Shown here piece after piece: positions 52,175-59,644 of a stretch of DNA of 64,000 bases. How positions within the stretch are numbered: position 1 is the first letter of the stretch; each line of letters opens with the position of its first letter. The DNA is from Bacteroidota bacterium (GTDB taxonomy: Bacteria; Bacteroidota; Bacteroidia; Chitinophagales; Chitinophagaceae). The position numbers and the translations under genes are program-made. The DNA lies in the NCBI GenBank assembly GCA_020161435.1, contig JAIUNV010000005.1:33325-97324 (forward strand). The letters are read 5' to 3'. The notes under the pieces were generated by a model. It made no database searches, had not been told where the DNA came from, and was given only the letters and a program-made list of their open reading frames with translations.

Positions 52175-52738
52175 TTACTCCTGATTTAGCATGGGAGTAA
52201 TAGAATCAACCGTGATTAGACCGACTGATCCGCTATCCTGCAATGTAAGACTAGGCTGTATGTCATCAGATGTGTTGGGTTTTCCATCATTGCCTACGGA
52301 AAACAGCAGGTATTTGTTACCCTTTTTTTCATAGTAAAAATGGGTTGATGTTTTTTGCTGATTCAATTGTATTGGGTCGGCGATGGACACATTGGCGTTG
52401 TCAATGAGTAATTGGGGTAAACTATCCGGGTATTGACCGTGTTGGGATTTATAAAACTCTAGTTCTTTCACCAAAGTATTGAGTTGCTGCTGCGATAGCT
52501 TACTGAAACCTTGTTTGAAAACAGTTGTATGTTTCATGGCATAAAACAAACTGCTGTAGATGACAATGCTCCATACAATACCCGCAATGCCAATGATGAC
52601 GAGTTTTTTATTTCTGTATTTGAAGATGCCGTACAGCAGCAAACCTAATCCAACAAATGCACCAACTAATGGGATGATGCACAATAATCCCAACCAGTAT
52701 GGAGGTGTAGCTGCTTTGTATGTGGAATGACGAGGCAT
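52175..52738 (-). CDS. Membrane protein with pseudopilin GspG-like C-terminus
   Basis: The 187-residue protein has two N-terminal membrane segments (about 14-38 and 47-70) followed by a soluble domain. Residues 80-155 contain LVKELEFYKSQHGQYPDSLPQLL and KYLLFSVGNDGKPNTSDDI, the pattern of the type II secretion protein G C-terminal domain, including the Asn/Gly/Asp-rich calcium-like loop. No prepilin peptidase cleavage site is present, so it is not a true pseudopilin. The role is unknown. Confidence 0.7.
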   Translation of the reverse strand: MPRHSTYKAATPPYWLGLLCIIPLVGAFVGLGLLLYGIFKYRNKKLVIIGIAGIVWSIVIYSSLFYAMKHTTVFKQGFSKLSQQQLNTLVKELEFYKSQHGQYPDSLPQLLIDNANVSIADPIQLNQQKTSTHFYYEKKGNKYLLFSVGNDGKPNTSDDIQPSLTLQDSGSVGLITVDSITPMLNQE

Positions 52739-52823
52739 GATTCAAGGTAATTGGATTTATGCTACAGAATTAGATAAATGACAACGTCACGTATACTTAT
52801 TTACTAAGAAACAAACATTTGGT

Positions 52824-53204
52824 CTAGCCAGATTTTTTGAAAAGATAGGAACCGCCTAATGCAAAAAAGACAGTCAGTATTATGCCAGCTATAAGCTCTG
52901 TAATGGTATCTTCTTCGGGAAATAAAAACAAATCAGTATCAGGTTTGTGCAACATGTTTAATGACTGGCCTACTGCCAACCCATCAACCAATTTGCAAGA
53001 AGTTCTTAGAACAAATTCTTGTCTTTCGTAACTGATTCTGATGAATTTGTTTCTATAGCCAGAATTGCAATCAGGAAGTGCTTTTACTATTACCGTTACT
53101 GTTTCTCTTGTTTGTGATAGCTTGTATGCGGCCACTTTGTGAGGTAAAACCAAACTAACAAATATGATAAACATCAAGAAAGACAATAGCGCAAATACTT
53201 TCAT
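52824..53204 (-). CDS. Hypothetical small membrane protein
   Basis: The 126-residue protein has an N-terminal hydrophobic segment (3-22) and a second one near the C-terminus (about 100-120), with a soluble loop between containing two Cys (residues near 47 and 71). No family recognised. AT-rich relative to neighbours. The topology suggests both ends in the inner membrane with a periplasmic loop. Confidence 0.6.
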   Translation of the reverse strand: MKVFALLSFLMFIIFVSLVLPHKVAAYKLSQTRETVTVIVKALPDCNSGYRNKFIRISYERQEFVLRTSCKLVDGLAVGQSLNMLHKPDTDLFLFPEEDTITELIAGIILTVFFALGGSYLFKKSG

Positions 53205-53215
53205 GAGAAGTGGTT

Positions 53216-53270
53216 AAATCTAACATCAGATATCAGCCATCGTACATCCCACATCCTTACATCTCCACTC
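53216..53270. repeat. Family A degenerate repeat
   Basis: Units AACATCAGATATCAG, CCATCGTACATCCC and ACATCCTTACATC run into the 3' end of the epimerase gene, whose TAA stop (53257-53259, minus strand) is within the repeat. Confidence 0.7.
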
Positions 53271-54363
53271 TAACCTTTTCGCATTGCTGCAAGAATGCCG
53301 GGTCTACGTCGGCTCCAATGCCGGGTGTTTGCGGAGTGCTGATGACCATGCCGTTGTATTGCACACCGCCCATCACGGGGTCTTCCAGGTGGCCCATCAG
53401 GCTGGTGTCCAAATCAAAAAATTGAATATTGGGGCAGGCGAGGGCCAGGTGGGCCTTGGCCGACACCGCCAGCCGGCTTTCGAGCATGCCGCCCAGCATA
53501 TTGGGAATATTGCCTTGCTGGCATACGTCGTGTATGCGCAGTGCTTCTTGTATGCCGCCGGCCTTGCTCAGTTTGATGTTGATATAATCGCAGGCATTTT
53601 TGCGGATGAGGCGTTCTGCATCGTGATGGGAGAACACACTTTCATCGGCCATGATTTTAATCTTGCTGATGCGCCGTAGCGATGGCATTTTATCGTCGAG
53701 CAATTTGGGCATGGGCTGTTCGCAAAACTGCACGTTTAATTCTTCCATACCGGTGAGGGCAAAAACGGCCGCTTCAAAATCCCAGCCCTGGTTGGCATCA
53801 ATCCGTAGTCCGATATGCGGGCCTACAGCCAGGCGAATGGCCTGCATGCGTTGAATATCTTCCGCAGGATTTTTACCGAGTTTTATTTTCAGCACATTGG
53901 CCTTCATGCGTTGCACGTAGTCTACCGCTTTGGCAGCCATGGCTTCGGCTGTGCCAATGCCAATGGTGAGGTCACTTTCTATTTCACGGTAACTGCCACC
54001 GAGGTATTGATACAGCGGCATGTTCGCTGCTTTGGCAGCAAGGTCGTACAGCGCCATGTCGAAAGCACTTTTGGCTGTATGGTTGCCGGCAATATAATAG
54101 TCGAGCTCCTGCATACGACCCGCAATATCACGGGCATCTTTTCCCATCCAGATGTTGGCAAAATCTTTGGCCAGCACAAAACAGGTGCTTTGCGTTTCGC
54201 CGGCTATTATGGGAAAGGCAGAGCATTCGCCCACACCTGTAAGGCCTTCGCTGGTGTGGATGTACAGCAGCATGTTTTGCGCAAAAGTCATGGTGCCGGT
54301 AGCAATGGTAAACGGCTCCATGCGAATGGAATAACGGTAAATATCGATGGCAGTAATACGCAT
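53257..54363 (-). CDS. Dipeptide epimerase-like enolase-superfamily enzyme
   Basis: ATG 54363 (MRITAIDIYRYSI) gives 368 residues; the upstream open frame is out of keeping with the family. The catalytic KxK is in VLKIKLGK, metal ligands in RIDANQGW, CEQP and MADES, the second lysine in YINIKLSKAGG, and a GGMLESRL segment near residue 295. This last motif is that of L-Ala-D/L-Glu epimerases and related dipeptide epimerases. It is the second such enzyme in the window, distinct from the DgcA-like one at 36918. It probably acts on murein-derived or other dipeptides. Confidence 0.87.
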   Translation of the reverse strand: MRITAIDIYRYSIRMEPFTIATGTMTFAQNMLLYIHTSEGLTGVGECSAFPIIAGETQSTCFVLAKDFANIWMGKDARDIAGRMQELDYYIAGNHTAKSAFDMALYDLAAKAANMPLYQYLGGSYREIESDLTIGIGTAEAMAAKAVDYVQRMKANVLKIKLGKNPAEDIQRMQAIRLAVGPHIGLRIDANQGWDFEAAVFALTGMEELNVQFCEQPMPKLLDDKMPSLRRISKIKIMADESVFSHHDAERLIRKNACDYINIKLSKAGGIQEALRIHDVCQQGNIPNMLGGMLESRLAVSAKAHLALACPNIQFFDLDTSLMGHLEDPVMGGVQYNGMVISTPQTPGIGADVDPAFLQQCEKVRVEM

Positions 54364-54412
54364 ACGTGAAATTGAGTCTGCAATATGCAGCATTCCTGCG
54401 GGCTGGCAAGGG

Positions 54413-55516
54413 TTACAAATGCCGCGATACCTTTTTCCAATAATTAAAAAAACTGGGGAAATAACCCTGTACCTGTGGTGCCAACCAGTCACGGGCATCT
54501 TTTTGACCGGGGTAGTGGGTAAATGCCGGATGCTCTTTGCTGTAAAATGAATGTGCTGTAGCTGACAGGTTGTGTATCTGGTACAAGTCGTGTAGCTCAC
54601 CTGTAAACACTTGTATGCCCGGAATATTCTTCGACAAATCGAGGATGAATTGCAATACTTTTTCACTCACCGGGTACTGTGCAAAATGCGATGGTTCTAG
54701 TAGTAAAATTCTATTGGCCGGTTGCTGACTGCGCCTCTGCGGATCGAGGTTGTAGCTGTTGTACAAGAGTGTGGGGAGCGATGCATCAATCTGTACAGGT
54801 GCCATAGCCGGAAGAACGGTTTGCAGCATAATGTTGGCTGCTGTTTGCAATGTTGCAGGAACATGCATATCAGGCAGCAGGTCGTAACTGGTATCGAGGT
54901 AGCTATGGCGTTGCGAGCTGCCGGTATACTTGTTGATGTTTTCCTGATTGCATAAATATTTCTTGCTGCTGAAGCTGCCTGCTACCCATTGCCAGCTGCA
55001 ATGGTTGCTGGCCAGGTCGCCATCGAGCAAATGGTAGTACAGCCATTCAGCTGGTTGGCTCCAGTGGCAGCGGCCAATATTGCAAATGATACTCGCTGTG
55101 TACATCCGCAAATGATTGTGCATGTAGCCGGTTTCTTGCAGTTGCTGCAGGCCTTCGTCAATTGCATCAATGCCAGTATTGGCATTGGCCAGTGCTGCGG
55201 GCAAATGATGAAACTGCACATCGGGTTGTGGTTGTTTCAAGTCAGTAAAAATGCCTTTTCCCTGGTGCTTCCATACCTGCTGAAAATAATCCCGCCATGC
55301 CAGTTCGCTTACCCATTTTTCCATTTGGTACAGGCTGTACCCCTTGGCCACAAAGGCTTCGTACACCTGACGGGTACTAATCACGCCGCGACTGATATAC
55401 GGTGATAAATACGACACTGCCCCGTTGATATAGTTGCGGGTTTTGCCATAGCGAACAGGATCTACAGCATCAATGCGTTGGAGTATGCTGGTGTAGTCGG
55501 TTGGAAAATGTTGCAT
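54413..55516 (-). CDS. FAD-binding photolyase-domain protein
   Basis: ATG 55516 (MQHFPTDYTSILQRIDAVDP) gives 367 residues. The N-terminal 250 residues are a photolyase/cryptochrome FAD domain: NGAVSYLSPYISRGVIS, ELAWRDYFQQVWKHQGKG, TGYMHNHLRMYTAS and LLDGDLASNHCSWQWVAG. The usual N-terminal antenna-binding alpha/beta domain is absent. Instead about 100 residues follow at the C-terminus (NRILLLEPSHFAQYPVSEKVLQFIL, GIQVFTGELHDL) that look Rossmann-like. It probably repairs UV-damaged DNA or acts as a light sensor. Three photolyase-related genes lie upstream on the same strand. Confidence 0.85.
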   Translation of the reverse strand: MQHFPTDYTSILQRIDAVDPVRYGKTRNYINGAVSYLSPYISRGVISTRQVYEAFVAKGYSLYQMEKWVSELAWRDYFQQVWKHQGKGIFTDLKQPQPDVQFHHLPAALANANTGIDAIDEGLQQLQETGYMHNHLRMYTASIICNIGRCHWSQPAEWLYYHLLDGDLASNHCSWQWVAGSFSSKKYLCNQENINKYTGSSQRHSYLDTSYDLLPDMHVPATLQTAANIMLQTVLPAMAPVQIDASLPTLLYNSYNLDPQRRSQQPANRILLLEPSHFAQYPVSEKVLQFILDLSKNIPGIQVFTGELHDLYQIHNLSATAHSFYSKEHPAFTHYPGQKDARDWLAPQVQGYFPSFFNYWKKVSRHL

Positions 55517-55532
55517 GTTTTGCTTGAGTTTT

Positions 55533-55690
55533 TTTGAACCACGAAGGCACGAAGTTCCGATAGCTATCGGGAGCACAAAGAGGTTTAATAGTTTGCAGTG
55601 TTCAATTTGCAGTTTGCAAGGTTTGCGTTTAAGTATTAAACCACGAAGGCACGAAGAAGGCACAAGGAGCACGAAGAGTTTTGTATTTAA
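55533..55690. repeat. Family D dispersed repeats (AACCACGAAGGCACGAAG)
   Basis: AACCACGAAGGCACGAAG occurs near 55538 and again near 55640, with AGGCACAAGGAGCACGAAG following. A third copy is at 58799. The gap 55517-55757 holds no gene. Confidence 0.85.
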
Positions 55691-55757
55691 CCAATTAACA
55701 AATCAACCCCTTCGAATTCCATTTCCAAATTTTCAAATTGACACATTTCCAAATTGC

Positions 55758-56054
55758 TCATCGCTTGCTGATTTTATTCATACTAATGCTTCTTTGTCGG
55801 CTGCATTTGAAACGGTTGACGGCAGCGCTGCGGAGGCTGGCGTGTTTGGTGGATCGGCCCTGCATGCGTTTGCGCCACATGCGAAAACTGGAGGGCTTCA
55901 TTTGCTGGCGCATAAGTTCAATTACAGCTGATTCATTGAGGCCAAACTGTAGCTCAATGGCTTCAAATGGAGTGCGGTCTTCCCAACCCATTTCAACAAT
56001 GCGGTCGATGTCTGCAGCTGTGAGCTGACTATATGCGGATGATGCCTTTTTCAT
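55758..56054 (-). CDS. DUF2805 / TIGR03643 family protein
   Basis: The 98-residue protein matches the TIGR03643 pattern: AADIDRIVEMGWEDRTPFEAIELQFGLNESAVIELMRQQMKP, then SSFRMWRKRMQGRSTKH and a basic end. It is small, basic and probably nucleic-acid- or protein-binding. I recall family members being encoded near photolyase-type genes, which holds here. Its start overlaps the flavin-reductase stop by 26 bp. Confidence 0.85.
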   Translation of the reverse strand: MKKASSAYSQLTAADIDRIVEMGWEDRTPFEAIELQFGLNESAVIELMRQQMKPSSFRMWRKRMQGRSTKHASLRSAAVNRFKCSRQRSISMNKISKR

Positions 56055-56523
56055 GCAGATAGTTTGTCGTTAATGTGTTTCCGTTATTAAGGTTTTTATA
56101 AGCCGTTACATCGCAGAGCATCATGCAATGATCACCGGCGTCTATCTGCTGCAGTACATGTAGTTCCATCACAGCCAGCGCCTCTTGCAAAATGGCATAG
56201 CCGTTCCATTCTGTCAATAGTTTTCGCTTTTGTAAGCGGCTAATCTTGTCGATGTTTTTGCCCGATTGCTTGCCGAGTTGATTCACCAGTCTGTACTGCG
56301 TTTCATTCAATAGTTGCAATACAAACCGCGGTGTATGCTCAATGTTCTCGATGGTTTGTGTACCATAGTAAATGGCCACAATCATGCGTTTGGGCTGCAT
56401 GCTCACGGCACTCACATAAGTGCAAATGTGCATGTTGGGTTTGTGGCCCATACTGCTCACAGAATACACGGGCAGGTTTACCCGGTTCCATGGTTTTTTG
56501 CGGGATAGTTGGTTATCGGGCAT
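56029..56523 (-). CDS. Flavin reductase-like (FMN-binding split barrel) protein
   Basis: ATG 56523 (MPDNQLSRKKPWNRVN) gives 164 residues. PVYSVSSMGHKPNMHICTYVSAVSMQPKRMIVAIYYGTQTIENI is the FMN-binding split-barrel core, and a FVLQLLNETQYRLVNQLGKQSGKNIDK stretch follows. Related proteins reduce flavins or bind FMN. Overlap with the photolyase (11 bp) and with DUF2805 (26 bp) shows tight coupling, so it may supply reduced flavin to the photolyases. Confidence 0.8.
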   Translation of the reverse strand: MPDNQLSRKKPWNRVNLPVYSVSSMGHKPNMHICTYVSAVSMQPKRMIVAIYYGTQTIENIEHTPRFVLQLLNETQYRLVNQLGKQSGKNIDKISRLQKRKLLTEWNGYAILQEALAVMELHVLQQIDAGDHCMMLCDVTAYKNLNNGNTLTTNYLHEKGIIRI

Positions 56524-57997
56524 CGAGACTTTGTAAAAATTGTTCAGCAGTTTGTAAGTGTTGTTGTTGCTTGTCGGCACTCATTTTATCAAAGGTTTTT
56601 ACCAGCATGCCCAGCCTTGGGTTTTGGGTAAAAAAGCCGCGGTGTACATGCATGAAACGCCAGAAGAGTGCATCCCAGATGGGTTGCCATTCGCCTTTGT
56701 TCCAATCACCCATTTTTAGCAGGTAATTGCTGCCGCTGATGTAGGGCTTGGTGGTCATAAGGCCGCCATCGGCAAACTGCGTCATGCCATACACGCTGGG
56801 TACCATCACCCAATCGTAGGCATCCACATACATTTCCATAAACCAGCGGTACACCTCATTGGGGTCGAACTCGCAGAGCAAAAAGAAATTGCCCAATACC
56901 ATCAACCGTTCTATGTGGTGGTTGTAACCGGTTTGTAATGTTTTTTTGATGACCACATCAATGGGGTGAATACCAGTGGTGCCTGTCCAAAAACGCTCCG
57001 GAATTTTCCGCGTAAATCCCCAATAGTTACGGGTTCGTTGTTGCCGGCCTTCCAACTCATACACCATGCGGATAAACTCCCGCCAGCCCACTATTTGCCG
57101 CACAAAACCTTCGAGGCTGTTGAGCGGAATGTCATGATTGCTGGCATACTGCAAGGTAGCATCCATCACCTGCTGTGGTTGCAGCAAACCAATGTTGAGC
57201 ATGGGGGTGAGCACACTGTGGTGCAAAATATTTTCCCGCTGCACCATGGCATCTTCATACACGCCAAACTGCGCAAAGCGTTGTGCTAAAAATTGCTGCA
57301 GCCATGCTTCGGCTTCTGCAAAAGTGCAGGGATAATGCTGTGAGCTTAACTCACCATAGTGATGCGCAAAATGAGTATTGACATACTGTTTCGCTTCGCC
57401 ATACCATTCATTGCTTGATGGCCACTTTACTATGGGTGCCACCGCTTGTTTCGGAAATTTTTCACGGTTGTCGGCATCAAAAGTCCACTGGCCACCCAAT
57501 GGTTTTTGCTGTGCATCCAGCAGCAGGTTCAACCGCTTTCGTTGCCAGATGTAAAAGTCCGTTTGGAAGTAGATTTTTTTCTTGCTGAAAAAATCTTTTG
57601 CCAGCGGCAATTGGGTAATGAAGTTGGGATTGTTGTACCAAACCAATGTGAGTTGATGTTCGGCTGCAGCCTTTGTAATGCGGCGGCGCAACCAATCATC
57701 CGTTACATCACAGAGATGTATTTCGCTTACCTGTTGTGTGGCCAAATACGCCATGCATTTCCTGATATCACAGCGTTCATCAGTGACTTCAATATATTCT
57801 TTTATGGTATAGCCATGCTGGAGTAACCAGTGCTGATAAAACTGCATGCTGGCCCGGTGCAGCGCTATTTTTTGCTGGTGAAAAGCGTATTGCTTAAAAA
57901 ACAAATACTCTTCAATCAGCACTACGGGTCTGCCTGCTTGCAGCGCCGGATGCTGCTGAAACAACTGATGGGGCAAAACCAATGAAATAGACTGCAT
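56513..57997 (-). CDS. Cryptochrome/photolyase family protein (PhrB/FeS-BCP-like)
   Basis: ATG 57997 (MQSISLVLPHQLF) gives 494 residues; a longer start at 58018 adds seven. The N-terminal DUF523-free antenna-type domain (1-130) is followed by the bacterial (6-4) photolyase-like catalytic domain: YNHHIERLMVLGNFFLL (358-374), YVDAYDWVMVPSVYGMTQFADGG (390-412) and TKPYISGSNYLLKMGDWNKGEW (416-437). In FeS-BCP enzymes four cysteines bind a 4Fe-4S cluster, three of them soon after the SGNY motif. Here that region has none and the only Cys nearby is Cys375, so the cluster appears to be missing. DNA repair or signalling are both possible. Confidence 0.87.
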   Translation of the reverse strand: MQSISLVLPHQLFQQHPALQAGRPVVLIEEYLFFKQYAFHQQKIALHRASMQFYQHWLLQHGYTIKEYIEVTDERCDIRKCMAYLATQQVSEIHLCDVTDDWLRRRITKAAAEHQLTLVWYNNPNFITQLPLAKDFFSKKKIYFQTDFYIWQRKRLNLLLDAQQKPLGGQWTFDADNREKFPKQAVAPIVKWPSSNEWYGEAKQYVNTHFAHHYGELSSQHYPCTFAEAEAWLQQFLAQRFAQFGVYEDAMVQRENILHHSVLTPMLNIGLLQPQQVMDATLQYASNHDIPLNSLEGFVRQIVGWREFIRMVYELEGRQQRTRNYWGFTRKIPERFWTGTTGIHPIDVVIKKTLQTGYNHHIERLMVLGNFFLLCEFDPNEVYRWFMEMYVDAYDWVMVPSVYGMTQFADGGLMTTKPYISGSNYLLKMGDWNKGEWQPIWDALFWRFMHVHRGFFTQNPRLGMLVKTFDKMSADKQQQHLQTAEQFLQSLDAR

Positions 57998-58065
57998 GAA
58001 GATTTTTTTGCTGAGCATAACAACAAACTGTGTGGCCTATTGTTGTTAGTGGCAAATGTTTTTTC

Positions 58066-58782
58066 ATGGAAAGTTTGAAAGGTAAAAATGTGTTGATTGT
58101 GGGTGCAACGGGTGGCATTGGTGCACAAACAGCCCGGCTGATGCAGGGGAGTGGTGCACAGCTTTTTTTGGCTGGCCGCAATGCTGCAAAACTTCATGCC
58201 GTAGGCCAGCAGTTGCAGGTGCCGGCACAGCGGTTGTTTGCCGTAGATGTCACCAGTGAAGAAAGCGTAGCTGCATTGGCAGCCGGCGTACAAGCACAAA
58301 TACCTGCTGTGGATGTGTTGGTAATTCTGTCCGGTATTGGCATCATCAAACCTATGGAAAGCCTTTCGGCACAAGAGTTTCAGCTGACACTGCAAACGAA
58401 TTTGTTTGGGCCCTTTTTGTTGCTCAAGCATTTTTTGCCAGCCATGAAAGAACAGAAAAAAGGACTCATCATAAATATACCCGGTGTGCTGGGCAAAGTG
58501 CCCATGGCGGGTGCTGCGGCATACAGCGCCAGTAAATATGGCCTTTCAGGAATGCTGCAAAGCATTCGGGAAGAACTGAAGCGGACGGAGATTCGCATCA
58601 CCAATATTTTCATGGGTGGTGTCGATTCTGCGTTCTGGGATAACATCGACCTACGGGTGCAGCGTGACAAGATGATTCGGGAAGAAGAAGCGGCGAAGGC
58701 CATCTGGTTTTTGGCACAGCAGCCCGCCAGTGGCGTGGTGAGTGAAATGGTGTTGCAGCCGTTTAATCATCAGGCGATTTAA
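58066..58782 (+). CDS. Short-chain dehydrogenase/reductase
   Basis: ATG 58066 (MESLKGKNVLIVGATGGIGAQ) gives 238 residues. The classical-SDR features are intact: GATGGIG at 15-21, a DVTSEESV segment, YSASKYGLSG with the YxxxK catalytic pair near residue 150, and the downstream FMGGVDS region. The NAD(P)-dependent substrate is unknown. It is divergent from the photolyase operon with about 70 bp between starts, a neighbourhood I recall for photolyase cassettes. Confidence 0.92.
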   Translation: MESLKGKNVLIVGATGGIGAQTARLMQGSGAQLFLAGRNAAKLHAVGQQLQVPAQRLFAVDVTSEESVAALAAGVQAQIPAVDVLVILSGIGIIKPMESLSAQEFQLTLQTNLFGPFLLLKHFLPAMKEQKKGLIINIPGVLGKVPMAGAAAYSASKYGLSGMLQSIREELKRTEIRITNIFMGGVDSAFWDNIDLRVQRDKMIREEEAAKAIWFLAQQPASGVVSEMVLQPFNHQAI

Positions 58783-58796
58783 TCACGAATTTTTTT

Positions 58797-58992
58797 TGAA
58801 CCACGAAGACACGAAGGAGGCACAAGGTGCACAAAGAGATTTGAACCGCAGAGGTACAAGAGGAATGTACTGAGACTCTCGAAGTTTTTTAAAAACTTAA
58901 AGGGACTTTATCTTTTTGCATTCATCATTCCAAATTCATTATTACTCATTCTTCCTTGCCTTTCTTATTCCTTATTTTTTATTTCTTATTTC
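58797..58992. repeat. Family D and C dispersed repeats
   Basis: AACCACGAAGACACGAAGG followed by AGGCACAAGG (58799 onward) and GAACCGCAGAGGTACAAG, then an inverted family C block (TCTTATTCCTTATTT) at 58953-58992 directly beside the NTF2 gene stop. No gene in between. Confidence 0.8.
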
Positions 58993-58998
58993 GATGAT

Positions 58999-59466
58999 TT
59001 AGTGCAAGCTCACCACTCTTGCCAAAGTCCATTTGCCGTTGGTATTTTTCCAGATTTGTACAAACTTGGAAGCATGCTGAGGTGCATTGGGTTCCTGGTT
59101 GTTGAAGAATTTGTGCCAGCCCATTTCAATAGCACCATACCCCGGAATTTCGTACACTTCGATGGTGCCGGGAATGAGTATGCGGGTCACTTTGTTGCAA
59201 ATGTTGTTTTGCAACGCTTGCAGCAAATCCTTTTTAGAAGTAGAGAGACCGCCACGGTCGTGGTAGAATTCAATGTCTTCGTCAAACATATCGGCCATGG
59301 TGGCCATGCCGCAGGTATTGTAGGCATGAAAAAAAGTACTGTCGAGGGCCACCACTGTTTTGTATAGTGCAATATTCTCAGGCTTATAGGTCGGCAGCAC
59401 TGTTTGCTGCGCCTGCAGTGTTTGCATGCAAAAAAGCAGGCCAATAGAAAGCACTAAATATTTCAT
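58999..59466 (-). CDS. NTF2-like (DUF4440) exported protein
   Basis: ATG 59466 (MKYLVLSIGLLFC) gives 155 residues with a signal peptide (residues 3-18). The mature part starts with ALYKTVVALDSTFFHAYNTCGMATMADMFDEDIEFYHDRGG and ends with a KWTLARVVSLH strand, the DUF4440/SnoaL fold. The upstream open frame to 59769 is not credible. Likely a small periplasmic ligand-binding or hydrolase-like protein of unknown role. Confidence 0.82.
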   Translation of the reverse strand: MKYLVLSIGLLFCMQTLQAQQTVLPTYKPENIALYKTVVALDSTFFHAYNTCGMATMADMFDEDIEFYHDRGGLSTSKKDLLQALQNNICNKVTRILIPGTIEVYEIPGYGAIEMGWHKFFNNQEPNAPQHASKFVQIWKNTNGKWTLARVVSLH

Positions 59467-59644
59467 GTACCAATGTTTGCCGCCAAAGTAGGCAGCATTG
59501 CCGATGTGGCAGCTCCGTTCATCCATTTCTTTTTGACGCAAAACTGACTTACAATAGGATTTCAGCGGAAGGATGTTCGTTAATTTGGTGCTTTCGTATA
59601 CTAACTTCTGCATACAACAAAATGCACAGCATTCAATAAACATT

